Of a DNA stretch of 64,000 bases, positions 46,996 through 58,322 are shown piece after piece. The stretch comes from Talpa occidentalis. Its lineage: Eukaryota; Chordata; Mammalia; Eulipotyphla; Talpidae. Numbering within the stretch: position 1 is the stretch's first letter; every line of letters starts with the position of its first letter. The stretch lies in assembly GCF_014898055.3 (NCBI RefSeq), contig NW_023600993.1, positions 13,556,714 to 13,620,713 on the forward strand, given 5' to 3'. A program made the position numbers and the translations under genes. The notes beneath the pieces were generated by a model. The model worked only from the letters and a program-made list of their open reading frames with translations. It ran no database searches and was not told the DNA's origin.

Positions 46996-49091
46996 CAACA
47001 TTTCAAAGCATTTCTTGGCTAACATGCTTGTCCTTCCACCATTACGATGGTGGTCTTTATTACTCTAACTATATAACATGTATCTCACAAGGAATGGTGT
47101 TACCTCCAAGGAGGCAAAAATCTGCTTTTAAGGGATAAAAACAACTTAGGCATTGCAATAGTGATTAGCCTGCAAAAGTCCACAGTATCTAATAGGCAGA
47201 CAAACTATTTGTGGCATTAACATTTCATAATGCTACCACTTAACTCTGGCTGCAATGTTAATTGCCTTAGCCAAAAAAAAAAAAAGTAGCAGGTATGACA
47301 ACTGCCAGTACAAACCTAGTTCTCATGAAACACTGCAACTTGTTTGTATTTCTGGAAAGATCACACCACAGTGCTGACAAAAAAAGCAATGGCTGAAGGA
47401 TGAAAAATGTGGTTCAGTTCCTCCATAAATCACTCAAGTCAACTGCCAAATGTATGAATGAGGTATTCATAGACTAGCCGTCTTCCAATACATAAGCAAA
47501 CTCAGGCCAGAACAAGAGAAGGACCCACACTCGCTCAATAACAAATGCTTGTTGCTTTAAGTAACCAAGTTTAGGGATGGTTTGTTACGCAGCAAGAGCT
47601 AACTGATTATGAATAATATAAAAGATTGTTGCTTGGTATGTGCCAAGCATATAATATAGTTGGCCAACACAGATTGTTTTAGTTATTGAATTCAGCCATA
47701 TACTTTTTGAAAACATTTTCAATTTGTAAATGTAAGCTATCTCAGTGTAGTTCAAGGAATTTGTGAGAAAATATTGAAAATGCAAAGGTTTCGTGATAAA
47801 TGCATTTATCACATGTGATAATGCATTTTGTGAAAATGCAAAGGTTTTTGTGATACTTTTACTGAAAAGTGTTTGTAAACAGAAAAGAAAGGTTGAACTT
47901 TAAAAATCAGGCACTAACCTTCACATATGTGTCTCAAATTATGTCTCAATGTTTTTTGAAATAACAGGACATATATATGTAAATTTTAAAATTTTCTCGC
48001 TAAGAAATATTTATTTCAGAAAACGTCACATTTCAATAAGAGCAACAATGTTGAATAAGCATGCTATGACCCTTAAAGAACTACATTAAAAAATTTCAGT
48101 ATTGTTATTTTTTGTAACTAACACTTTTTCATCTTTTAAGATACAAAGTAAATGATCCTTAACTAAATATTTTCAGAACACAACTGTCTGGTTCTTAAAA
48201 AGTGAACCTCTTCCAAAAAGTACATTCAAAACCTAAACATGAGTGATGTATCCTTAAGTTTAATTAAGTACATCAAAGGAAATGTTGAAATGTTTCATGT
48301 AACATGTTTAAGTCATCTTAACAAAAATTCTTATTTATTTTTGTTTAAAAAGTAACTTAAAGTGATTAATAATAAGGTAAACAGAAGGACGTTTATTAGC
48401 AAAGAAATATGGGAAGAGTTAAATAACCCTGCAAAAATTTGGTGTATTCAATTTATCTAGAAATGTTGTTTAAAAGAACAAAACAAATGTTGGCTCATTC
48501 TTGAGCTTCTTTGTCATCATTAATGTATTCAGGTTTTCACAGCTGAACTGCTATACTTTGAAAAGATTTTCATGAAAGGAAACTCATATTCAATGTTTAA
48601 ACAAAGCTGTCAGGTTACCAAGACTAAGATTTGAGTGTCCAGAAAACTCTTTTTTAAAAAAATAAGTAATAAAAACTATGCTGGTCTTTATTTGCAAACA
48701 CACCCCAAAGAGAACCTTTTGTTTAACCATGTATATTTATTTTGGGAGGAAATATGGAGAAAACAATGGTAAAGTAAAAGTGAGACTATTTTGTACAGCT
48801 ATTTTGTTTCATTACTAGTCCTATTTCTCAAATTGATACAAATGATCTCCTTCTGTTTCTGTCTATCTGCTTGCCTTGTCAGTACAACTAATTGTCAGGG
48901 TTGGGGAGATCTCTTATATCTAAACAGAAGATGTGCAGTTTGTAACCTGCCTAATTCGCCTTATGTCCTACATGCCCTCAGTATGGTGTTCATTAAAGTC
49001 TCAGCTGTTTTGTTCAGAGCAGTGGCAGCCTAAACATAGGCTTATTTTTCTTTGTTAAAAGGCCAGATTGTGCGTAAATACACACCTAATC

Positions 49092-49123
49092 TGTGTGTGT
49101 ACGTGTGTATGAGTGTGCGTGTT
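49092..49123 (+). repeat. (TG)n microsatellite with CG interruptions
   Basis: 'tgtgtgtgtacgtgtgtatgagtgtgcgtgttt' is an imperfect TG tract. Confidence 0.85.
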
Positions 49124-51073
49124 TTAATGGCAAGAAATTACCAAGCATGTAAATGCTTCTTGGTGTTTTCATCACTTCCCCTCAAGCCAGGCATCTGAAC
49201 CCAGTCATTTGCCTAGATGTTTATAAGATAGCACCTCTGAGTTTCTGAAGAGGAGTTTAACATAACAGCCATCTTTAAAATTAGATCAACTATTTAAAAA
49301 CTGCAAGTCAATAGAAAGGAAATGTATGAACTGCCATTAAAAAACACATACTTAACAGTCCCCCACACTCCCCACAAAAATGTTCCAGTAGTTCCAAGTT
49401 CCTAATCCTAATTGTTTCCATGCATCTGACGACACAGAAGATTTAAATGAAAGCTGTATAGTTGTCTTGGCAATAATATCAAATGGCTCTGATAACAATT
49501 TTTTTAACTTTAACAGAAATCTCAAAATGTTACATTTAGCTAGTTGAACTACAACCAGAATTTCTGATCAGTTTGGTCCTTTACTAAGTAGACTTTACTA
49601 GTGTACTATGTTTTGAAATGTACTATAAAAATAAGTTTTCTTGATGTTTATACAGTTTCTAAACTCATGTATGAATTGTATAGTTAACAAGGTTCACATG
49701 TATCAAATTAATCACATTCTGAAATCATTACAAGTGGAAGGTATAGAAATGTGTCAAATACTTAATTACTGCATTTCTGTGTGAAGTTTGATTAACAAGA
49801 CAAAAGATTTATTTTTAACTTGTTACTAAGTTACTTGTGATATTAATTTTAACATATAATTAATTAAGTGTACATAAAGGACTATTAAACTATTATGCTT
49901 GACAGCTGCAAAAAATAATTTAACCTCTGAATGACTAAAATATAAATACTGTATATAGGTGATTTTTATCCAGATACATATTTTTAAAATAAAATTTCAT
50001 TAGCCATTGAAATAGTTGCCTAAACCTGATTACTTTAAGAAAACATTCATAATTGTATCTTCAAAAGCTTTTCTCAAGAACAACTGATTGCAGAAGACGA
50101 CCTTTCTAGGTGAAGAAACTTGAGATAACTAGTCCAGTCTCATAAGAAGTTCTCTTTTTCATTCCTAAAAGATGATTTGTGAGTCATTCATAGTTGGTCT
50201 ACTTGAAAATTACTTTCAGATAGGAAGAGAACAATGATTTTTACGCTAATACACATATTTGAGTATCATCAATCCATCAAGTTTTAAGGAAAAAAGAGGC
50301 CTCTATACTAGGTAATTGAGGATTAAGGAGAAAGGAGATTCCTATACCTGGATACTGAAGATGAAGCATCATAACTGAAGAGTAGCTGAACATAAGGAAA
50401 TTACAGAATGGAAAGCAAGTGCCGCAATAAAATGCTGGGCAAGGTTAAGACCACTGCCTTGAAAAGAAGTAAGGCTGTAACAATTTCATGTTTCATCCTT
50501 AAGGATATGAACAGAAGGACTTTTCAACACAATATGGTACACAATACTATTTCTCAGTATGAAACCTATCACAGTCCTGATGTCATAATTGAGAAAAATT
50601 TAATCATATGGTCATATTAAAAGATAACACAACTTAGGGTTTACTATGTTGAGGGTGGAGCTAAAACTTCAGGAACATTATTAATCAGAAATTCAAAGTT
50701 GAGGGAAGTCCAAACCCTGATTAGGATAACCATCCCTGCTACTCAAAGCATCCCCGGATGACTTTTATAGCGGTACTAACAGGTAACACCTGGCATGTAA
50801 CCAACTACATGCTAAGCCAACCTTCCACAGAGTAAAAGAAGCATTCACAGGACCCAAGGCAGCGTCTATTCTTACAGGAAGAAAGAAGAGATAGGAATGA
50901 GGCATCCCCATTAAGCCGACTTCAATCTTCTTAACAAAATCAAAGGGAGTAATCAATTCTTTACATTTGCAAGATGACTCTGGACAATGACACTAAATTA
51001 CTTAATAGAACTAAGATCAACATGAAAATTAGAAATTACATAGTGCATGTAACATCAGCACTAAGAAATTTTA

Positions 51074-51297
51074 TTTTATTTCCCATAGAAGAACTGGGTG
51101 TAGGTCAGAGGTGCAAGGGAGTGAGAGGATTCACCAAAGTGGGGAGCAGAATAGGTAGACTCACCGAAAAACTGAGGGGCGCATGAGGGGAGGCAGGAGA
51201 GGTCTGCTGTGCCGTATATGGGCCTGACCAGTGATCAAACCCAGGCCATGGTGGTGATAGCATTCAGACTTAACTCCTAGGCCAACAGTGAAGTCCC
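51074..51297 (-). repeat. tRNA-related SINE, variant head (type B)
   Basis: A 17-bp duplication, AGCACTAAGAAATTTTA, flanks it (51057-51073 and 51298-51314). On the element strand the head reads GGGACTTCACTGTTGGCCTAGGAGTTAAG, with a CCACCATGG-type spacer before a degenerate B-box, unlike the GCGCAGCGG head. The 3' body matches the main family. Confidence 0.85.
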
Positions 51298-52439
51298 AGC
51301 ACTAAGAAATTTTAAAGGACAATACTAGCATCATTGCCATCATCTAAAAATGAAGAAAAACGAAAGAAAGTGATATTCTGGAGCAGAAATAAGAAATATC
51401 TGAAAAATATATGAGGTTTGTGACTTTTCTGTACATGTCTGAAAACACTGGCAGTTTTTATGGTGTTTCTTTATATTTATTTTGAAAGATAAGCTTCTAA
51501 ACATATCATTGTAAAAGCCTCCGCATAGTGCATCAATAAGAGTAAGTGCAGAAAACTCAAGTGTTCTACCCCTCTATAAATGCAACTAAGCTGGCAACAC
51601 AAACTGTTAAGTATCAACTTTTGCAGAGGTCTGAAATCTAGTCCAAAACTTCCAACAAACACAGGAAAGATTCGTTTAGAAAGTTGCCACTGCACTGTGG
51701 TGTGAGGACAGGGTAGCATTTTAAATCGCCTATGTAGCATTCTTTACCAGGTGTGTGACAGCTCACATTCCTGGGAAGCCAGCAGTGAGCTACATAGACC
51801 TTGTTCTGAAAGAAACGTAGATGAATATTTCAACCTGTCTGGCAGCTTTCTGAAAAGTGAGTGCAAGTGTCTGCCTTTTTTGTGCTGCTTCGAGTGTCCA
51901 TTTCCAGCACTGGGGCAGCTAACATGGTGGCATTCTCACTGCCCAAAGCAGTTAAAGTCAAAGGTACTAGCCACAGCAGCCTATGGCTGGAAATAGTTAT
52001 CAACACAAGCAACAGACAACCAAACAGTCTGGGAAGGAAAAAGTGGAGAAAGGGGGTAGCTAGGAGAATGAGGACTTTAAAAGATACTGTGTAATGAAAG
52101 AACTGAGAAGGCCACAAGCATACTCAATGCTGGATGTAGGTTCAGAAAAGGCCCGGGAAGACCTCAAACTTTCAGCTCAGATTGAACTTCACACTCGATG
52201 GGACTAGGAAGTGAAGGCTAAAGCCTCCTTCACACTGAGACAAAACGCAAAGTTTAGGAGGGTACTTCCCTTTGTTTTTTCTCCAGGTACTTAAGGTGAA
52301 AACACTAGGTGAAAACGAAGCTAACAGAAGATGTGATACATAACACAAAATACAGACTTTATGAAAAGAGTTTATAAAAGTCACTAACATGACAAATCCC
52401 AAAGAAGGAAGTAGAAAATCTAGTTTTCAATCTAAGTTA

Positions 52440-52700
52440 AGTAGCACGCAAAGAAACAAGAAAGTATGGGCAATTCACAGGGAAAGAAAAAAATTAACAA
52501 AATGTATACCTGAGAAAGTCCAGGGATTAGACTTACGAGAGACTTTAAATCAACTGTCATAAATATATTCCAATAGCTAAAGGAAACCATGAACACAGAA
52601 CTGAAGGACGCCAGGAAAACAGTATCTCAAAAAATAAAAACAAAGCTGAAACAGACTATCAACAAAAGAGAAAACATTATATATAGGAGCTAACACCAGT
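52440..52700 (+). repeat. HAL1 / old L1 ORF1-region fragment
   Basis: GCAAAGAAACAAGAAAGTAT, GAGAGACTTTAAATCAACTG and CTAAAGGAAACCATGAACAC keep the HAL1/L1M order and are comparable with 32590-32935. Confidence 0.6.
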
Positions 52701-52724
52701 CAATGAAGAAAGACTGAGTTTTCC

Positions 52725-52950
52725 CCCTAAAATCATGAACAAGACAGGGTGCCCCCTTTCAGCATTTCTATTATATGTTGAGATGTCTTTTTCTTTTTTT
52801 TTCCCATCACATGTAGATGTCCAGTTGCCTTGACTATAACTACATGGGTGTACTTCTGGACTTCCTATTCTGAATCAGGCAGCATCAGTCTCCTAACCTG
52901 TTCTCTTTAAATGCTGTGTGGACTATTCCAGGTGACTCTTGATTTTAATA
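52725..52950. repeat. two abutting old L1 ORF2 fragments in opposite orientation
   Basis: 52725-52785 reads sense: AACAAGACAGGGTGCCCCCT with TTCAGCATTTCTA, the L1 reverse-transcriptase GCPLS block. 52805-52950 reads antisense: 'gggtgtacttctggacttcctattctg' and 'atcaggcagcatcagtctcc'. Confidence 0.55.
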
Positions 52951-53176
52951 GAGGAATCCTCTCTGGTCACAACGTAAAGTGAATATACAAATGCATAAAA
53001 CCAGGCTATGGAAGCCTTCTAGAGCCACAGTATCCAAGAAAACAGAGGCTGTTCTATAGGTGTGGAAAGGTGCTTCTGAAATGCTACAACCCTGACATGC
53101 AATGAATCAATCCTTACATCTGAAATGGATTAAACACTAAGGGCTACTAAGTTATTTCAAAAAGTCTTACACAATT

Positions 53177-53440
53177 CATTTTTTTTAAATATTTATTTAT
53201 TTATACAAGCACTGGGTACAGTCAGAAGCACAGAAGGGTGAGAGAATTCACCAGAGCCAGAGCAGGGAGCAGAGCAGGCAGAAAGACCGAAGAACACTGC
53301 TGAGAGGAGCAGCAGGCGGCAGGAGAGGTCTGTGCACCATATAGGATCCTTGCCTGATGGCTGGGAATCGAACCGGCGCTACAGAAGCTGCGGGCGGCTT
53401 CGCAACCCAGCGCTCAACCACTGAGCCACCGGGGTGGCCC
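53177..53440 (-). repeat. tRNA-derived SINE, long type
   Basis: The target repeat TTACACAATT is at 53167-53176 and twice downstream (53444-53453 and 53453-53462). The body has 'gctgagaggagcagcaggcggcaggag' and a plain AAATATTTATTTATTT tail. Confidence 0.9.
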
Positions 53441-54491
53441 AATTTACACAATTTACACAATTCTTACAAGGCGAAAGAAAGCAAGATTTGGAAAAAAGTA
53501 AGAACATCATACATCTGGTCAATTTAGATAAATCAAGTCTCTTAAAAAATCTACTACCTTTTAAAAATCAAGCATTAAAAAATAAAATTCTGACTACTCT
53601 TTTAATATTCTGTAACACAAGCCATCAATAGACATATTTTAAAAATTCAACATAGAATTTAGAAACCAGCTATAAGAATAATCAAATTAAGGCAAAATGA
53701 GAACTGTTTGTTGTAGAATATGTATCAAATAAGTAGTAGTTTTTTATGCTCAATTTACAATGCTATTTAAAGAATTAGCTAAACTAATTTTCTTCTACTG
53801 CTAAGTAGACTGTTCTTCTATTAATAGTAAATTAATCTATCTCTAACACATCTGATCTGTGAACAACCTGGTAGATTAAACTCAGAATTTGGGACACACA
53901 ATGAAAGTCAATGGAGGGTCATTGTACAAACATTCACAAGTACTGAAAAAGTAAATGTACTCTAATGCCTTCTTCCTAGTAATGAGAGATTTAGTTAATT
54001 TTTAAAGTCTGGATTCTCCAAGCTTCTTGCACTTTACGTTTAAATATTTATTACCTAATTACTCTTATGCCTGCCTCTTTTTTACTTGCAATTTTACAAA
54101 TTTCTGTCATTAACCAAAGGAGAAAAAAGGAAAGAAGATGAAAGCAATAGAAACTTAAATCAATCAAATTAAGCAAAAAGATTGTCAAACTAATTTTTTT
54201 TTTAAATTACAGTATTGAATTATCTGGATTGCATTTATCTCCCTTCCACACAAAATCACCACTTGATTACATGATAGTAAATCTTGTTCTCATGTTTACA
54301 GAGAACAGCAGATCATATTAATTATAACTTGGTTGACAATTCATCTTCTTCCCCTTACTCTGCATATACAGAAACAGAAATGTAACCATTTATTCCTCCC
54401 ATGTCTTCTGATAGAATGGGTAGAAGGACTTTTCATTAGCTAGTAAAGTGAATTCTTAAGTATGAAATATCCACATTAAAATATAGAACAA

Positions 54492-55256
54492 GCAAAAGAG
54501 ACAATAACCAAAACAAAGAGAAACCCCACCGACTGGGAGAAAAATTTTTTACACAACACTAATGATAAAGGGCTGATCACAAAAATCTATAAAGAACTGA
54601 TGAGACTCAACAACAACAAAGAAAATAATCCAGTCAAAAAATGGGCAGAAGAGCTAAAAAGAAACTTCTCCAAAGAGGAAATGCAAATGGCCAACAGGTA
54701 TATGAAAAAACGTTCAATATCACTTGTAATCAGGGAAACGCAAATCAAAACTACCATGAGATACCATCTCACACCAGTGAGAATGGCACATATTAAAAAA
54801 GCTAGCAACAACAAATGTTGGCAAGGACGTGGAGAAAAAGGAACTCTCCTGCACTGCTGGTGGGAGTGCAAACTGGTCCAACCACTATGTAGAGTTGTGT
54901 GCAGATTCCTCAACCAAATAAAGATAGAGCTTCCATATGATCCAGCAATTCCACTCCTAGGTATTTACCCAAAGGACACAGAAACATTAATTCAAAAGGG
55001 CACCTGCACTCCTATGTTTATAGCAGCACTATTTACAATAGCTAAGCTTTGGAAACAACCCAAATGCCCAAAAAAAGATGACTGGATCAAGAAAATGTGG
55101 TACATATACACCATGGACTATTACTCAGCAATCAAAAAAGATAAGCTTGTGCAATTTGCAGCAACAAGGATGGAGCTGGAAGGGATCATGCTCAGCGAAA
55201 TAAGTCAAAAAGAAAAAGAAAAATACCAGATGGTCTCACTCATAGCAGGAATCTAG
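54492..55256 (+). pseudogene. L1 ORF2 C-terminal fragment
   Basis: An uninterrupted frame whose annotated first Met at 54600 is arbitrary. Upstream codons in the same frame ([16 protein letters not shown]) are also ORF2. Recognisable motifs are [31 protein letters not shown] and [20 protein letters not shown]. The open frame of a 5'-truncated copy indicates recent insertion, not function. Confidence 0.93.
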
Positions 55257-55423
55257 AAAACCTAAATAAGGTACCAGAAAAAAGAATAATTATAATAAAG
55301 AAAAAGCCAAATCAACATACAACTATAAACCAGAGACACACTATGGAGGGGGCGGGGAGAGGAGGGATTGGGGTCAAAATAAGGGGGGGTGCAATTGTAT
55401 GGGGAATATTAAAAAAATCAAAA
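54492..55423 (+). mobile_element. 5'-truncated young L1 LINE with perfect target-site duplications
   Basis: A 14-bp duplication, AAAATATAGAACAA, flanks it at 54478-54491 and 55424-55437. The insert enters ORF2 in frame and keeps it open to TAG at 55254-55256, about 254 codons of the C-terminal domain, followed by a 167-bp G-rich 3' UTR. The Cys-rich motif reads C-W-Q-G-R-G-...-H-C-W-W-E-C; L1 ORF2 normally has Cys where this copy has Arg. The promoter, ORF1, endonuclease and reverse transcriptase are absent, so it is inactive. Confidence 0.93.
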
Positions 55424-55640
55424 AAAATATAGAACAAAAGTTGATTTGAGAAGCAAACTTTTCTTATACCCTACCTTTTTCATATTTCACACCATTCTAT
55501 TCTCTTATGAGGGTAATTAGCTAGGAATGACACATTTTATGACACTCGAAAGTTGGGATATTAATGCAGTATTAAACAAAAATACAGATAAATATTAACA
55601 CTTAATATTATCCAGGATTTATGTTTCCCTCCCCAACTGT

Positions 55641-55680
55641 CATTAGAAGTATCCAGTGATCATTAGAAGTATCCAGTGAT
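55641..55680. repeat. perfect 20-bp tandem duplication
   Basis: CATTAGAAGTATCCAGTGAT occurs twice with no gap and no mismatch. Confidence 0.97.
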
Positions 55681-56149
55681 ATTTACACAATGTTACACAG
55701 GACACATATTTGTTAAGGGCCAAGAAAAGTTAAGTCTTGTTTACATTCATGTGAACTTTGCTTTGTAACTTTGTACTTTTGCCTTCATCACTTTTTGTCT
55801 AGCAACTCTTCAACAAAATCACTCAGTCCATTAAAAGTTTCTTTCTGTTACAAGAAGCCAAGAATGCATTATTCCATTTTTCTATGTGAAGTATGCTATT
55901 TAATAATAGCTTGTACACTAATTAAAGCAAATCTAATTGTGAGAACACATTGACATTGTTAAAGTAAATTACTCAATTTGTTAATAGTTTCATTTCAAGT
56001 GACCTTAATTGTATTAATTGTGATACTAGGAAATTAAATTGAAGAGCATTAAATACATTGTTCTAATATGTCCTAGAGGAACAAATTTTCCATTACATCA
56101 GCAAAGGGAGAGTAATGATTATATGGCACCTCCCACTCCCAAGTAAGTC

Positions 56150-56188
56150 AGACACACACAGAAACACACACAGACACACACACACACA
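56150..56188 (+). repeat. (AC)n microsatellite, interrupted
   Basis: This is an AC-rich tract with GA interruptions (gacacacacagaaacacacacagacacac..). Confidence 0.9.
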
Positions 56189-56315
56189 GGATCAAATAGA
56201 AAAGCCCAACTAGACTGAATTTACTGTAACTTTTTTAATATTAGTAGCAAGACATAAAACAGACCAGGTGGAAGTAACTGAGCTTTGTATAAATGGCTTT
56301 TTAAGGGCAATCTTT

Positions 56316-56592
56316 GGGCCTCCCCGGTGGTGCAGCAGTTGAGCGCTGGGTTGCAAAGCTGCCCACAGCCTCTGCAACGCCGGTTCGATCCCCAGCTGCT
56401 CCCTGGCCACCAGAGGAGGGTCCCACATGGCACACAGACCTCTCCTGCCGCCCGCTGCTCCCCTCAGCAGTGTACTTCCATCCTTCTGCCTGCTCTGCTC
56501 CCTGCTCTGGCTCTGGTGAATTCTCTCACCCTCCTGCGCTTCTGACTGTACCCAGTGCTTGTATATATAAATAAATAAATCTTTAAAAAAAA
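56316..56592 (+). repeat. tRNA-derived SINE, long type
   Basis: TTAAGGGCAATCTTT (56301-56315) and TTAAGGGCATTCTTT (56593-56607) flank it. The head is GGGCCTCCCCGGTGGTGCAG, the B-box GGTTCGATCCC, and the tail TGTATATATAAATAAATAAA then poly(A). It is the clearest plus-strand copy for reading the element. Confidence 0.93.
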
Positions 56593-56869
56593 TTAAGGGC
56601 ATTCTTTAATCTCAGATTAAGCAGAGATATGTCACCATTTAATAGTTAAAATATTGAGAATAGAAACAAATATTAATATACAGAACTGCAACCATAAAAG
56701 AAATTTGAAACAATAGTACAACTGCATAAATCTGGCATTTTAACAAGTGCCTAGAATCAAGTCATATAAATATACATTAAAAATAGTTAGGGCCATCATC
56801 TTGGAAAAAAAATCAGAGTTCAACAGACATCACAATACAGACTGTGACATAACTCTTGAGTGTTTCAAA

Positions 56870-57215
56870 TAAAATCTGTATTTTCTAACATGGCTTACAA
56901 AATCCTCCTAATCTTGCCCCTCCCTGCCTACTGGGCCCAGTGGGAGCCATTCCCTTGCCACCCAAGTTGTCCCAGGTTCGGTGATGGCTGATGTATCACA
57001 TTCTCATACATCTTCCCAGACAATCTCAAGCACTTGCCGAGTTGTTCACTGTAAGAGTACTATATTTTAATATTTTTATTGTTTATCACTCATTTCTTAA
57101 TCTTATGCTTTTTTCCATTTTTTTACTGTCTCTTTCATGGTACAATCTGAATTCCATGAGAATTGCTTGTTCAATAGTCTATCCCCAGATCCTAGAAGAT
57201 CAAAAATATTTTTGA
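56870..57215 (+). repeat. L2 LINE 3'-region fragment
   Basis: 'acatggcttacaaaatcctcctaatc', TTGCCCCTCCCTGCCTACTG, 'cccagatcctagaagatc' and 'atttttgaatgaatag' follow the L2 3' region. Confidence 0.7.
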
Positions 57216-57277
57216 ATGAATAGACATAAAGTCTATGGCCTGCAGACTGTGCCTCTATGACTTCTATTCATCTGTAT

Positions 57278-57388
57278 CTTTTTTTTGTGTGGGATCCTCG
57301 CCAGCCACCGGGGAACAAACCAGCGCTGCAGAGGCTGCGGGCAGCGTTGCAGCCCAGCGCTCAACCGCTGCGCCACCAAGGGAGGCCC
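57278..57388 (-). repeat. tRNA-derived SINE, short (head-only) type
   Basis: TCATCTGTAT flanks it (57268-57277 and 57389-57398). On the element strand the tRNA-like head (GCGCAGCGGTTGAGCGCTGG) is followed by GAGGATCCCACAC and then directly by poly(A), as in the copy at 8625. Confidence 0.9.
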
Positions 57389-58054
57389 TCATCTGTATTT
57401 TTGTCACTGTAATTTCTTATCATTGTTGCAACACGTCTAATTGAAGATTATAAATATGAGAAGACAGATATTCACATGTCCAAGTAAAGATACCAATTGA
57501 TAGCAGTATTTTAAGTTTGATCGAAATCAGTCATATTCTTTTAAAATTTTCATTAAATAGAAATTCTAGGAAGTAAGTTGTCATTAAGTCTATTTATATT
57601 TGGAAGAAAGGAGAAAAGAGATTATTTAAATATACATATCCCCATAATATAAACAATAATTTGGCTCACACATTGCCTTAAAAATAAGTTGAGTAAGTAA
57701 AAGTGAATGCTCATAATTTATCTGTTGATAAGGCAAAGCTAGTGGAGGGTTAGCTGACTAAATCTAAATATATTTGCAAGTTCTAGAGAAACAATCAATG
57801 TAATTTATAGGAATACAATAATTCCCAAATGGTAATTAAACCATTTCTAAAGATTCAAGTAAATTGCATTTTTAATACTAGAGATGTAATAAAAGAAAAT
57901 GACCACTGAAAGTAAATAACTTGAGATACTAAAATTGTTATGATTTCTTTCATTTAAAACACTCAGATTTTCCTAAAGTGGAAAATAAAATAGTTTAAAG
58001 CTAACATAACGTGTCTTCCCTCATGCTTTCCTATGTACCTCACACAGGATTTCT

Positions 58055-58322
58055 CTTTTCTTTTTTAAAGATTTTACTTATTTATTTTTGTGTAGAAGAG
58101 CTGGGGTGTAGACCAGAGGTCCAGGGTGTGAGAGGATTCACCAGAGACAGAGCAGGGAGCAGAACAGGCAGATTTACGAAAATACACTGTTAAGGAGCAA
58201 CGGGTGAGACAGGAGTTCTGCTGCACCATATGTGGGTCAGCTCCCCGGCTGGGGATTGAACTCAGGCCATAGTAGCAGTGATAATGCTGGGACTTAAGCC
58301 CTAGGCCACCAGGGAGGCCCAA
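58055..58322 (-). repeat. tRNA-related SINE, variant head (type B)
   Basis: ACACAGGATTTCT flanks it (58042-58054 and 58323-58335). On the element strand the head is CCTGGTGGCCTAGGGCTTAAG, then 'cagcattatcactgctactatggcc' and GAGTTCAATCCCCAGC. The 3' body matches the main family. Confidence 0.9.

Noticed and set aside
51751..52117. Overlapping open frames on both strands near 51.8-52.1 kb
   Set aside because: No recognisable protein in any frame and no supporting splice signals; probably chance in a GC-richer patch.
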